From Gracilaria caudata (Eukaryota; Rhodophyta; Florideophyceae; Gracilariales; Gracilariaceae): a stretch of DNA of 45,127 nucleotides. Positions 17,602 through 27,482 of the stretch are shown one piece after another; the stretch's first letter is position 1; each line of letters opens with the position of its first letter. The stretch covers positions 1-45,127 of the forward strand of contig JASCIV010000112.1 of assembly GCA_030374735.1 (NCBI GenBank). Direction: 5' to 3'. A program made the position numbers and the translations under genes. The notes beneath the pieces were generated by a model. The model had not been told where the DNA came from, made no database searches, and saw only the letters and a list, made by a program, of their open reading frames with translations.

Positions 17602-18206
17602 GCCGATTATGTCCGGTGTTCGATTCGGTTTTCGGTCCGGCAACTTCTATCACAAAGAACTCCTTGCACATATATCAAAGTACTTCACATATCATGCGTA
17701 GAGGAGGCGCAAAACACAGCTCATGCACCAGTTCTTCAGAGTGTTTGTGTAGCGAGCTAATCGTTCAAGCTGCATTTTCACAGAACGATTGAGTTGTCGT
17801 AAGATATATCGTTCGTAATACTCTAAGTAACTTACCGACTGGGGTCCTTTCTCACGTAATACATATTACACGAGTTCAGCCATGCTTCTCTTCTCCATCT
17901 ATCATTGCTGGTCAGAAGCTCAACTTTTGCAATCAGTCCACTCGGATTTGCCACCCCTGTTCTAGGACACCGAACAAATATACACATACAATTTGCCACA
18001 ATGAACGCAGAAACAAAGTTATTGTAACATAATGAATCCGAGAAAGGGATAAGAAAAGTGGACTGCATTTACATAGGCAAAATGGAAAAGCTGAAAGACA
18101 AAGAAGATATTCTCAATACTCATTTTGACTTCGCTTAAGTGTACTTCGCACAAAAACACAATCGCAGCTGACTAATAACTATGACAGGAATATGAGAACC
18201 CCTCGC
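17602..18206. other. Intergenic between tandem paralogues
   Basis: Nothing supported beyond promoter sequence of the gene at 16897-17508 and 3' flank of the gene at 18207-18824. Confidence 0.5.
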
Positions 18207-18824
18207 TTAGAATTGGGCGTAGAAAAGCACGCAGTTGTTCTCGATGCGAGCTTGTCGAGCGGGCATCCTACGAACCTCCCTCACCCTTGGAGGAGAAACG
18301 GACGTGTCGACCACCTCATACTCGGTGACATACATCAGGACACAAGCTCCGTTTGGAACATGCCTCCTCAGCGCCCATTCATTCCTGCGTGAAATCCCTG
18401 TTCCCCTCTCGCCGGGTAGATTAGCGCTGCCAAACAACAATCCCGGCACGGTCAAATATCGGCATCTCGTGTTCGAATACGTGAGATCGTCATTGTCAAA
18501 CTCTGTTTCACATGTATAGACATCTCTCAAAGAGTCCTCAAACTTGACGTAGCCCACTTCGGCGTCGTAGAAGTCGGGGTCCTTGTGAACGATCCTCGGT
18601 GTGAAAGCTCCAGCATGTGTTCCTCTCAGCGAAAAGTTACCACTACCCCACTGCACGTGATCAAATACTCCCCAGGTGTCCTTGAAACCGAACCGACAAA
18701 GGCCAACTTCGCCTCGTACTTCGCATTTCTCGTAAGTGACAATTTGGTTAGCCTCAAGTGGCGTGTGACCGTCAACCTGAAGAACGGCGATTAGAGCGAG
18801 CGAAAAGATGAAGGATGTGTTCAT
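18207..18824 (-). CDS. Secreted protein of an unrecognised six-cysteine family, paralogue 2
   Basis: The 205-residue protein has a signal peptide (1-19) and the same conserved blocks and six family cysteines as 16897-17508. A variable loop (about residues 106-117) carries extra Asp/Asn, and NTRCRY replaces the partner's KVCNF. The C-terminal DTSVSPPRVREV segment is nearly identical to that of the paralogue, so it is under strong constraint. No TATA box is obvious. Function unknown. Confidence 0.75.
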   Translation of the reverse strand: MNTSFIFSLALIAVLQVDGHTPLEANQIVTYEKCEVRGEVGLCRFGFKDTWGVFDHVQWGSGNFSLRGTHAGAFTPRIVHKDPDFYDAEVGYVKFEDSLRDVYTCETEFDNDDLTYSNTRCRYLTVPGLLFGSANLPGERGTGISRRNEWALRRHVPNGACVLMYVTEYEVVDTSVSPPRVREVRRMPARQARIENNCVLFYAQF

Positions 18825-19121
18825 GATATCTGTAGATAGAGGCGTTTTGAACGGAATGATGGTATGCCGACCTTCTCGACGTGATCAGCAGCAACGGTCA
18901 TCACGACGTTATGTACATCATTCAAACGTCAAGTGGGCTCCAAAACCGAATTCTGTTGAACTCAGTTTCGATTCCAAAACTTGATTGCTGGAAAAGCCAA
19001 CGAAACATAATATGTGGCATCACAGTAACTCCCAACTCGACCCCCCTCATTCTTTCGCAAAATATGGGAGTAAGTCGAATTTAGTCACCTCGCGTATTTG
19101 AATGGTTTCCCACTATCAGAT

Positions 19122-19400
19122 GGCGAGTTGAGAACGACTTGATGACTTGCAAGAGAGTGCATGGATGAATTCGAGAGAAAAGTTGAAAACGAGCAAGATG
19201 CATAATTATGTAAGTGTTTTTATTCTTGTCGCTTCGCTTACAGAATACGACTGTAAGAGCAATATACGTCGCACCTTGCAAATCGAGGACATCTATCGGC
19301 ATTTCTTTGTGTCATTCTGTCAGAGTGCCTTTCCGCAGATGACTCTAGTAGTGTTGACACTGACATCGGGAACCCGCTGCAACGGGTCGATAACTTCATA
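19122..19400. repeat. Duplicated intergenic block, copy A
   Basis: This aligns in the same orientation with 22608-22860, with indels. Both copies lie upstream of minus-strand secreted-protein genes. Each contains a 7-bp stem CTTACAG / CTGTAAG (here 19237-19257) preceded by GTAAGT. Confidence 0.7.
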
Positions 19401-19471
19401 GACAAAAGTGAGAAACATGATTGGACAGACAGCGAAAACCATTCGTTCTCCGTGTGCCACTTGTTTGCATG

Positions 19472-19499
19472 GCTTATGTCTAGCTCACTAGACATAAGC
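19472..19499. repeat. Perfect hairpin, copy 1 of a pair
   Basis: 12-bp arms GCTTATGTCTAG and CTAGACATAAGC around the loop CTCA. Confidence 0.8.
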
Positions 19500-19643
19500 A
19501 AAATCATTTCAATTGGCTACAAATTCAATCGGTTTGAGATCAAACCAATAACATTCGAACTCCAGTACCACGTGTGTTTCAATCAACAAACCACTCTCCC
19601 TCAGCCGCAAGATCGAGTTATTTCTTTCATTCTCATTGGCTAC

Positions 19644-19673
19644 TTCTTATGTCTAGCTCACTAGACATAAGAA
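19644..19673. repeat. Perfect hairpin, copy 2 of a pair
   Basis: 13-bp arms TTCTTATGTCTAG and CTAGACATAAGAA around the same CTCA loop, 172 bp from copy 1. The flanking stem pair G-C of copy 1 is T-A here, changed on both sides. Further small hairpins follow: GAGTAT / ATACTC at 19748-19762, and AGACCAAA / TTTGGTCT near 19700. Confidence 0.8.
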
Positions 19674-19913
19674 TTTTTAGTCCCAAAAGGGTTAAAAGAC
19701 CAAATTTTGGTCTCCATGAGCTCCATGTGTCCACGTGTATTGCTGTCGAGTATAATATACTCATATTAAATATTATTTATTTATTGAAGTACGAGAATAT
19801 ACATTTTGTATCTCGAATCATAGCACAAACTACGTGGAGAGGTCGACTGCGTACATGACAGACATAAGAAAAAGGAACATCTCCCAAAGCAGCGATATAC
19901 GACTTTACTCCAT

Positions 19914-21052
19914 TCAGATTGTGAGACTCGGAGCTGGTGAGACTGACGTATCAAGAACATCATCTTCTGATGGTTCCGTCTCATTTGGCTCCAGGGTAGC
20001 ATCTGTTGTTTCCTCCGGGTCCCATTCATAAGGATTGTTTGCACTGCATAGCGCTCTCCCCGTTTCATAATGCCCGTTGCACTCTCCGCACTGGTTTGTT
20101 TCGGATAGCAGAACCATTCCTTCGGGGCATATGAAGCATGTTGAAGCTCCGGGACGAGCAAAACTTCCTGTCAAGCATGAATGACAGATCCGGTTTCTCC
20201 CGCCGTGGCTAAAGGTATTGTAGCCGCATTCAAAACAATCAGTAAACGCGTATACCGTACCAGGAGCACATCTTCCACAGACTCCTTTTCGACTCATGTA
20301 TACTTCTCCGACTGGACATTCGATGCATTCCGTAGACCCAAGATTAGGGAACGAATTACCACCACATTCATAACATGACGGCAGAATGTTAGCGGTATCT
20401 GTGTATCTGTAGTATTCGCACTCAGTACATTGCGAGTCACGATAATCATAGTGCTGCCCAGCTGGGCACTTCCCGCAAGTCCCATCTTTCATGAGAGCTT
20501 CACCTTCCGGGCAGAATACGCAACCTGAAGCTCGGCGAAAAGAGTAGCTTCCTACGGGACATGGGAGACACGGTCCAGAAGCATTTCCAGATTATTAAAA
20601 CGGTTGAGCTATTGGCGCTTTGCTCGCTTGTGACACAGGGCGTGCAGTTCATGTATTTGAACTTCCAACACAGATTTGTAAAACCCTGGCTCGCACTCAG
20701 CGCATTGACCATATGAGTCGTAATAGTTACCAACACCACATATTCCGCACGTGTTATCCGGAAAAATATGTCCATCGGGACAAGAGATGCACATGGTTGC
20801 TCCAAACGTGGAATTGGTTCCGGGAGGACATGGGTTGCATTCGGTGCGGCCTTCTTGAGATTGAAAGGTACCGGGCTGACATGAATCGCAGTATCTATCA
20901 TCTGACCACGAGGACTGGACGCTATAAGTTCCCGGTTGACATATGGCACAAGATCCGTTATATACATCTCTGTATCCGGGGGGACAGCTTTCACAGAGAA
21001 CAAGAGCGCCACAGACAAGAAAAATGTACTGGAGAAAGGATGAACGAGCCAT
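19914..21052 (-). pseudogene. Cysteine-rich GCC2/GCC3-type gene interrupted by an 83-bp insertion
   Basis: Two open segments in different frames (21052 to about 20671, and 20587 to 19914) together match the intact paralogue at 21576-22523 along its length. They are separated by 83 bp flanked by a 6-bp direct repeat (CAGATT on the plus strand). Ignoring those 83 bp, the frame is continuous across the site, with no other stop or shift. The first segment has a signal peptide (MARSSFLQYIFLVCGALVLC) and CPPG-type modules. The last about 40 residues (acidic, ending DTSVSPAPSLTI) extend beyond the paralogue. The inserted bases lack a GT...AG pair that would restore the frame. It is therefore either a recent pseudogene or a gene with a non-canonical intron. 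Confidence 0.75.
20588..20670. repeat. 83-bp insertion with 6-bp target duplication
   Basis: CAGATT occurs at 20588-20593 and 20671-20676. The net gain relative to the inferred uninterrupted gene is 83 bp. The inserted stretch adds in-frame stops. No terminal inverted repeats are seen and no second copy was noticed in this window. Confidence 0.7.
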
Positions 21053-21575
21053 TTTGAAGCATTGCGAGTGGCAATGAGAGTGGAAAACTGAAATGCAAAA
21101 GAGAAAGTACAGCGGCTTAAAGCCTCCGAATTTCTTGGCAATTGAAAGTAGGAGCCCGGCTAGCAGATTGTAGGGGTAGCGGTGTTCCTTCTAACCTCGG
21201 GAAGGCAAACACTTGTAAGTAAAAAAAAAAGAAAGAAAAACGTACGGTTACACATTGGCTAAATCCCACATGATATGTAAGTCGTGTGCGCAACAAGATT
21301 CGGATTCTGTTCGATACGAGAAAGGAAGGGAAATAAGTTTCCGCATGAGATAGAAGAACGAAAGGGGGAACCCTTGTTGCATCGGTACCAGATGCTCATC
21401 TGAGTGCATGACGTGTACATGTGACAGCACATAAGGCACCTCCAGGAAGGGAAGGTCACTTTGGGAAACTCGGCGATGTTGGTGATAAGACAATCAGACT
21501 TTTGAGAAGAACAATTACAAATTAAATCTCTGTTTCACACACATTTTGACTCTAGAATGCACTCATATTAGGCCA
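21053..21575. other. Intergenic between cysteine-rich paralogues
   Basis: A poly-purine run near 21221 (A-rich, GAAAG) is the only visible feature; no gene seen. Confidence 0.5.
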
Positions 21576-22523
21576 TTAAAACGGTCTGCACTCGGCTTTT
21601 TCGACATCGTAATATCCATTGCACTCTCCGCAGTTGTTGGTAGCCGCGAGCAACACCATTCCTTGCGGACATACGAAGCATGAAGACGATCCAGGAAGAG
21701 CAAAACTTCCTTGCAGGCACATAACACAGCCTGCATCTCTCTCTCCACGACTGAAACGATTGTAACCACATGTCTCACATTCAAACTCATAAGGTCTGTA
21801 CATTGTTCCCGGAGGGCACTCTCCGCAGCCTTCGATCCTCTCTATATATACCTTTCCCATAGGGCATTCAATACACTCCGTGGCGCCAAGACGAGAGAAC
21901 GAATTTCCGCCACATGCATAACAATGAGACATAGTATTAGGCGTGTCTGTGTATTGGCCATAAAAGCATTTCTCACATCGAAGAACAGCCTGAGTGTAGT
22001 GCTGTCCCGCCGGACAAACTCCACACGTTCCATCTTCCATGAGAGATGTGCCATTCGGGCAGTAGATGCACTCTGACGCTCTTCGAGGAGATTCACTCCC
22101 CAAAGGACATGGAAGGCAGGGCCCAGAAACATTAGCCATCTTGTAAAAACCTGGATCGCACTCAGTGCACTCGCCATCATCGCGATAGTAACTTCCTACC
22201 CCACAAACTCCACAGGTGTAGTTAGAGAACAGAACCTGGCCCTCCGGACAAGAGATGCACTTGATAGCTCCAAATTTGGAATTGGTACCGGGAGGGCATG
22301 GGTCACATTCGGTCTGCCCTTCTTGGGATTGGAAAAAGCCAGGATAGCAATCTTGGCAAAAGTAATCATCGTCATGCCTGGAAGGTCTACAGAACGTTCC
22401 TGGCGGACAAAACTTACAAGTTTCATCATACCAATGAGATCTTCGAAGCGGAGGGCTTTGGGCAGCAACGAGAACACCACAGACGAAGACCATGTGTATG
22501 AGGAGGACATGAAAAGAAGCCAT
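21576..22523 (-). CDS. Secreted GCC2/GCC3 (ephrin-receptor-like) cysteine-rich repeat protein
   Basis: A 315-residue protein with a signal peptide (1 to about 21) and roughly seven cysteine-rich modules of the CPPGT-[YF] / CxxC type. Examples are CPPGTFCRP, CYPGFFQSQEGQTEC, CPPGTNSKFGA, CGVCGVGSYY, CPAGQHY, CPPGTMYRP and CPQGMVLL. No transmembrane segment is visible and it ends at ECRPF. It is the intact paralogue of 19914-21052, about 0.5 kb away in the same orientation, but lacks that gene's acidic tail. A duplicated non-coding block lies just upstream at 22608-22860. Probably an extracellular or wall protein; ligand unknown. Confidence 0.85.
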   Translation of the reverse strand: MASFHVLLIHMVFVCGVLVAAQSPPLRRSHWYDETCKFCPPGTFCRPSRHDDDYFCQDCYPGFFQSQEGQTECDPCPPGTNSKFGAIKCISCPEGQVLFSNYTCGVCGVGSYYRDDGECTECDPGFYKMANVSGPCLPCPLGSESPRRASECIYCPNGTSLMEDGTCGVCPAGQHYTQAVLRCEKCFYGQYTDTPNTMSHCYACGGNSFSRLGATECIECPMGKVYIERIEGCGECPPGTMYRPYEFECETCGYNRFSRGERDAGCVMCLQGSFALPGSSSCFVCPQGMVLLAATNNCGECNGYYDVEKAECRPF

Positions 22524-22607
22524 TTGGAAAAACGATGAGACAAGCGGGGTTGCAAACCATGAGCGGGATCGTTGTCACGGAATGAGTTGCTGATTCAACG
22601 CTTCTGG

Positions 22608-22860
22608 CGAGTTGAGAACGACTTGAGGACATGCAAGTGGGCTCTCGGTCAATAGAGTGTGCATGGATGAATTCGGGAGCTGCAAAGTTGAAAACGACCA
22701 AGATGCAAAATTATGTAAGTTTTCTTTATTCTTGTCGCTGCGCTTACAGAAACGACTGTAAGAGCGGTATGTCTTTGTGTCATTCTGTCAGAGTGCCTTT
22801 TCGTAGATGACCCTAGCGTTGACACTGACATCGTGCAACGGGTCGAATACGATGGGCTCT
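22608..22860. repeat. Duplicated intergenic block, copy B
   Basis: Partner of 19122-19400. The stem CTTACAG / CTGTAAG lies at 22743-22762 with a 6-nt loop (7 nt in copy A). Confidence 0.7.
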
Positions 22861-23444
22861 TTCCGCGCATGATTTGGCATTTGGGTGCGAAATGGTTATA
22901 GTGGAGGTATTTTCATAATCTGCAAATGCAAATGGAGATGAGTTCCAGGGTGGAGCTTCCAATAATGTACATAATTTTCAACTAGAAGAGTTATGATTTA
23001 TTTGAATTGCAGATAAAATAATTTGCTCACGTTTACAAACTTTTGAACTATGTAGTAGTGGTTTTGTGTTCAGGCTTGTGTAGGAAAAAGTTTTACTACC
23101 TCTCGGGACAATTCATAAAATAGAGAAAGTGAGCGATATAAAGAAATCACGACGGAAAAAATTGACGTAACACATTACACCTAGCGAATATGAAAAGAAT
23201 TTTGTGTTACAGCCCTCAATTTAATTTTTTTTTTTGTTTAATTTTGATTTCTCTGGACGCGTTCTTATGACAACATGCTTTTGTTCTATCCTCATGCCAT
23301 GTCGTAACCTCGCATCTTCATTTTTCCCTATTTTCCAGTCCCCCTGTAATCTCGATATAAGGAAATGTTCTGCAACCTTCCTACCTCTCCGCAGTTTTCG
23401 TTTGAGGACATTTTGTGTTCCCTTACGAAGGTCAAAACCGTTTC
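22861..23444. other. Intergenic, AT-rich
   Basis: A poly-T run lies near 23225. No supported gene. Confidence 0.5.
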
Positions 23445-23981
23445 ATGCCCGAATTCAACTCGTCATGGCTAACGTTTCTGAAACAGTCCACCTTACCCAT
23501 CATCTCGGAAAGAGTTTCCCAACCGGAAAAACAGCAATCACCTGATCACACAACCATCCCATTCTTTTCTTTCACACAAAAGCCTGGGTTTGACACTTCA
23601 ACAACCCTCTCCCATGACGACCTCGCGGAGACCTGGAAGGCAATCAGTTTGGAGGACACAGACAAACCTCTCCAAAAAGAACAACTTCAGTCATCAGCAG
23701 AGCTTCCGCAGTCCGTTGCGTACGAATTTACTGAAGACCCTGACAGTTATTTGGCATTTCTGGAAAAGTGGTTGAAAAAGAAAAACAATCGTTCTGCTCC
23801 TAGAATAGCTGAACGTATCAAAACCTCTTTCAGAAATGCTCGCAAGAGCAAAGAAAGTCGTCATCAGTCTAAAATCAAACTCGCGCTGATGTTGAGCCCC
23901 TTCTTTGCATTGCCGTGCCTTATTGTTATTTTGGTTTGCAGAAGAAGAGATAGCACCAAACGCTCTTCAAAGCGTCAGTGA
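23445..23981 (+). CDS. Candidate tail-anchored membrane protein, unrecognised
   Basis: The ATG at 23445 opens a 178-residue frame. The N-terminal two thirds is hydrophilic and Ser/Thr/Gln-rich. A helical basic stretch (about 107-145, LEKWLKKKNN and RIAERIKTSFRNARK) precedes one hydrophobic segment (about 149-167, ALMLSPFFALPCLIVILVC) and a short basic tail (RRRDSTKRSSKRQ). The arrangement is that of a C-tail-anchored or single-pass protein. No homologue is recognised and no TATA box is clear. The gene is supported only by an open frame with coherent topology, so it may not be real. Confidence 0.4.
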   Translation: MPEFNSSWLTFLKQSTLPIISERVSQPEKQQSPDHTTIPFFSFTQKPGFDTSTTLSHDDLAETWKAISLEDTDKPLQKEQLQSSAELPQSVAYEFTEDPDSYLAFLEKWLKKKNNRSAPRIAERIKTSFRNARKSKESRHQSKIKLALMLSPFFALPCLIVILVCRRRDSTKRSSKRQ

Positions 23982-25328
23982 GCTCGACCCACTCCAGTGC
24001 GATACTTGAAGTGGCCATGTAAGTTTTATGTACGTTCTCTCCTCAATTTCAAGCACAGAAAGGCTAACGGTCGTTCTCATTTTTTTCCTTACGAAACGAG
24101 TGTCCGTTCCCCTCTCTAGCCCAAACTTTTGAGATTAGTCTCCATTATTGAATGCATTGCGTAGAAGGTCAGTGTTGTACAGATACGAAGTGCGTACGAA
24201 AATGAATCAGAAATGCAGTGCGCTGATGTAAAGTTCTGCTTGCCGCCCAGCTCCATGCCGCTTAGAGAACAGGCCACCACTCAACATTTTCCTTGAATAG
24301 CTCTCTATCTCGACATTTTGTAATGAAGAAATTGTGAGGGAAGTCCAGCTCTATGCAAAGTAAAACGCAGGGTAGGAGATGAACCTTGCTCTAGGCGTCT
24401 TGAGGCACTCATGCTAAAGAATGGTTCCAAAAATTGAGTAATTTATGCTCGATGAATCTCTTATCCCTGTAAAAGCCTCTGAAACGCGGAGTCTTCTCCA
24501 AAACAAAGTTCTCCATGTATCGCAGAAAATTCGCACTGCAACAACCCAACATGTTGTCGTCATAATATTATTTGTTCCTCTTTTTCCTTGCCGTTACTAA
24601 TGTGGCTTCCGAGAATCAGGCCGCCATTTTATAGGGCATACTTGGCTCGTTTTCGGGCTGGCTCTCACTATCACTGCGCTTCAATCCCACGCCAACCTTG
24701 TAAGCCGAGAACCTTCACCAACTGTTCAAATATGACGCCGTTTTGTCTGCCAATCAATAGTGCTAGTGAAAGGTGAGACATTTTCGTGGGAAATGGTTCT
24801 GGTGGTCATCTTTCCGCGGAGGATTCATAGCCTAAAGAGTGAAAAGTATTTTGATAATTCGAAAATGCAAATGTTAGGTGTGTTGAAAGGTCCACTTTTA
24901 AGTGGAGCCTGCGAAAAAGTCTGCTTCCTCCACCATCACGAAACTCATGGGAAAAAAGTTGCGACTAGAACTGAAGCTTTAGGGGAACAACTATGGACGG
25001 CGGCACGATGACATTGGCCTTCAAACAGCAATGTGGTCAAGCAGATGCACGATCTGCAATGTAATTGTTCGTACGTGTACACCTGTGGTACGGGGAAAAG
25101 CGGGGAAGTCAAATATGTGGTTTCAACCGCAGGTTTGCCGCCTTGCTTGAGGCGGACAACTGTAATGGTGTACTTGCTGGCCACCACCTCTTTGGGAGAT
25201 CGTCAAGGATCTACCCGATCTACCCGGGGAGCGGAGCGTCACATTTCAGAAGACGTACTTTGGTACGCTCCCCATTTTTGGGCGCCGTTCTTGCTTGCCA
25301 AGCGTGAGCTTTATTATACTGTGTTCTC
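23982..25328. other. Intergenic, nothing recognised
   Basis: More than 1.3 kb with only short frames. No repeat of note seen. Confidence 0.5.
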
Positions 25329-27482
25329 TTATTCGCCTTCACGGTCGCTTTTCCTTATCCTCGCACTAGAATAATGCAGCCATGTAGCCACCTCCCCGCA
25401 AACGTCGTTGAACCATGCCACGGCCGTGTCTTGAGTGCTGCGAGTTTCCGCGTCGTCGCACTCTAAATTTAACACCGTACTCTCCAGTCCCCGAATCTTG
25501 AACGTTTCCTCGATCATCTTGTTTGCCCATTCGTCGACCTCTGAGGTCTTCTCCACCTGAGAGTTCGTTACCAACCACTGCTCTCTCGATGCTGCCTGCC
25601 CTTCACTCCAAACACCAGATTCCCGACACCACTGCGAACTTCTGACAGGCTCGACATTGTCAAAGTACGACATACTGATGTAATAATCACCTTGCAGGCT
25701 CACCACGTGTGCTTCCCACTTCCCTGTGTTCTTCTCTTCAAAACTGTATGACGTCAGCTCTAACGCCTCGTTCTCCAGTCTTCCAATCTCCTCGTCTGTG
25801 AAGCGTAGCAATCGCAACCAGAACTCCGTACGTCCAGGTTCAACTTTGATTTCTGTATCGATTGGTATTCCCTTTGCACCTTCTTCTCTGATATTGTTCC
25901 GTAAACAGACTTTGGCGATCTCTGCCGCAACATTTTCGTCCGATGTTCTTAGAGTCAAACTAGAGATCCTCATCAACACTGCTTTCGCCTGACGAGCTCC
26001 AACAGGATCTCCTGACCATCCAAGAGCTTCGTTCATCTCTCTCAAACCCGATCGCATAAGAATCTTCTTCGCCCAGCTAACAATCTCGCTCTTGTCAGAT
26101 TCTCGTGACGCAGCTGATAATTGATAGTCTCCTTGCACGATTCTAGACGACAGTCGCACCACAGCAGCCATCGCCTTGTGTCCCTTCCCAGCGATCTTTT
26201 CCATAGTTTCATATGAAACACCCGTATCCTGTACATACTCTTCTATCACATCCATTCCACAGGTTAGCCCGGATAGTGCCTTCTCCAGATCGAGCCAAAG
26301 ACGACTCGACATTAAGCTTTCTCCATTCACAAAAGTGTTCACTCTGAACGTCCTGTAAATAGCATACGGCAACAGCCCTATATCTACCCACGCTTGATCA
26401 GTGCGCACTCCAGCAGAAGAAGCTCCGTCACACCACAGCTTCAATCTAGTATATCCATGGCTTTTCGCCATAGCCGTCACCTGCCGAAGTATGTCAGTTG
26501 CTCTTGTCTCGCTTAAACGCGTCATTCTACCATCGTGATCAACGGGCATGTGTTTGTAGGACAGAGTATAAACTAGCGTTGAAGGGTCCACAATATACTC
26601 TTCCTTCTTTTTCAAATCGCTCCATATATTTGTCAAGCCTCTCATGGCTGCGACTGCATCCGACAGGTCTGTTTGGTCACAGTAAATGGGACCAAATATA
26701 CCTGGTAAAGTCGCTCGGATAGCGCTTCCAATGCCAGAATTCAACGAATCAACACGAAACCAGCGATCACGAGAGCCAAAGTATCCAAACCACGCTGTAA
26801 CATTGCCGGCGACTTGCAATGCATGTCGGTATTGAAGTGAAGCGAGCAGTAAACCGATAGTCTCCTCAATAGATTGCCGCAGCATTGGTGGGTGAAATGT
26901 ACTGTCATACTTGGTATACAAGAACACAATCATTAAGCCAAAGAACAGCACGAAGACACCGTACGGCACAACAAATAAGTTCATGGTAGGAACAGCGATA
27001 TATAGCAGAAACCAAAAACACGCAATCAAAATCGCGGCGAGAAGCCAAACCATGCCACGAAAGAGCTGAACGAAAAGGAGCAACAAGAGCTTGGCGTATT
27101 TGATGACAAATATGGAGCTGGGTGTCTGCAATCGGCGACTACACCACGATAAAGGGGTCCACATCAAAACAGAACAGAACTGGAGGAAGAATGTCCATGT
27201 GATGGAAGAAATATACTGCGACCGTTCAGGAGGGCAATCCGCAACGCCAAAAATGGCGTCTGTAAAGGAATTTGCATATCTTGCTCGGGTATATAACTGT
27301 AGTAAACCAATGACCGCAAAGCACAGTGCGGAGATAGTTCGAAGGATACGGAGGCGCCAGCCTGCGGGGAAATACAGACTGGCGGGTGTGAGCCACCAGA
27401 TAATGGTCTTTTGGAGAAGTTGAATTGTAATCATCCATATGGAGAATTGTGCTCGGCGGCAATTGTCAATAAGTACGCTCAT
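25329..27482 (-). CDS. Polytopic membrane protein with large cytosolic region; weak HET-domain resemblance
   Basis: The 717-residue protein has about five hydrophobic segments in its first 190 residues (46-64, 94-112, 130-146, 147-163, 171-189), then a long soluble region. Part of this region follows the order of the fungal heterokaryon-incompatibility (HET) domain: LVYTLSYKH (303-311, compare ALSYxWG), YTRLKLWCDGASS (344-356, compare YLWIDxLCI), IYRTFRV (375-381, compare IYxxA), and SSRLWLDLEKALS (392-404, compare RxWTxQExxLS). This is my pattern reading and the similarity is weak. The C-terminal 300 residues are helical and acidic without known motifs. It could instead be an orphan algal membrane family. 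It is a single exon with a clean ATG. Confidence 0.6.
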   Translation of the reverse strand: MSVLIDNCRRAQFSIWMITIQLLQKTIIWWLTPASLYFPAGWRLRILRTISALCFAVIGLLQLYTRARYANSFTDAIFGVADCPPERSQYISSITWTFFLQFCSVLMWTPLSWCSRRLQTPSSIFVIKYAKLLLLLFVQLFRGMVWLLAAILIACFWFLLYIAVPTMNLFVVPYGVFVLFFGLMIVFLYTKYDSTFHPPMLRQSIEETIGLLLASLQYRHALQVAGNVTAWFGYFGSRDRWFRVDSLNSGIGSAIRATLPGIFGPIYCDQTDLSDAVAAMRGLTNIWSDLKKKEEYIVDPSTLVYTLSYKHMPVDHDGRMTRLSETRATDILRQVTAMAKSHGYTRLKLWCDGASSAGVRTDQAWVDIGLLPYAIYRTFRVNTFVNGESLMSSRLWLDLEKALSGLTCGMDVIEEYVQDTGVSYETMEKIAGKGHKAMAAVVRLSSRIVQGDYQLSAASRESDKSEIVSWAKKILMRSGLREMNEALGWSGDPVGARQAKAVLMRISSLTLRTSDENVAAEIAKVCLRNNIREEGAKGIPIDTEIKVEPGRTEFWLRLLRFTDEEIGRLENEALELTSYSFEEKNTGKWEAHVVSLQGDYYISMSYFDNVEPVRSSQWCRESGVWSEGQAASREQWLVTNSQVEKTSEVDEWANKMIEETFKIRGLESTVLNLECDDAETRSTQDTAVAWFNDVCGEVATWLHYSSARIRKSDREGE

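Noticed and set aside
19210..19243. 34-nt intron (GTAAGT...TTACAG) in a duplicated block
   Set aside because: Too short for normal splicing, no flanking coding sequence, and the 3' part is better explained as a hairpin arm.
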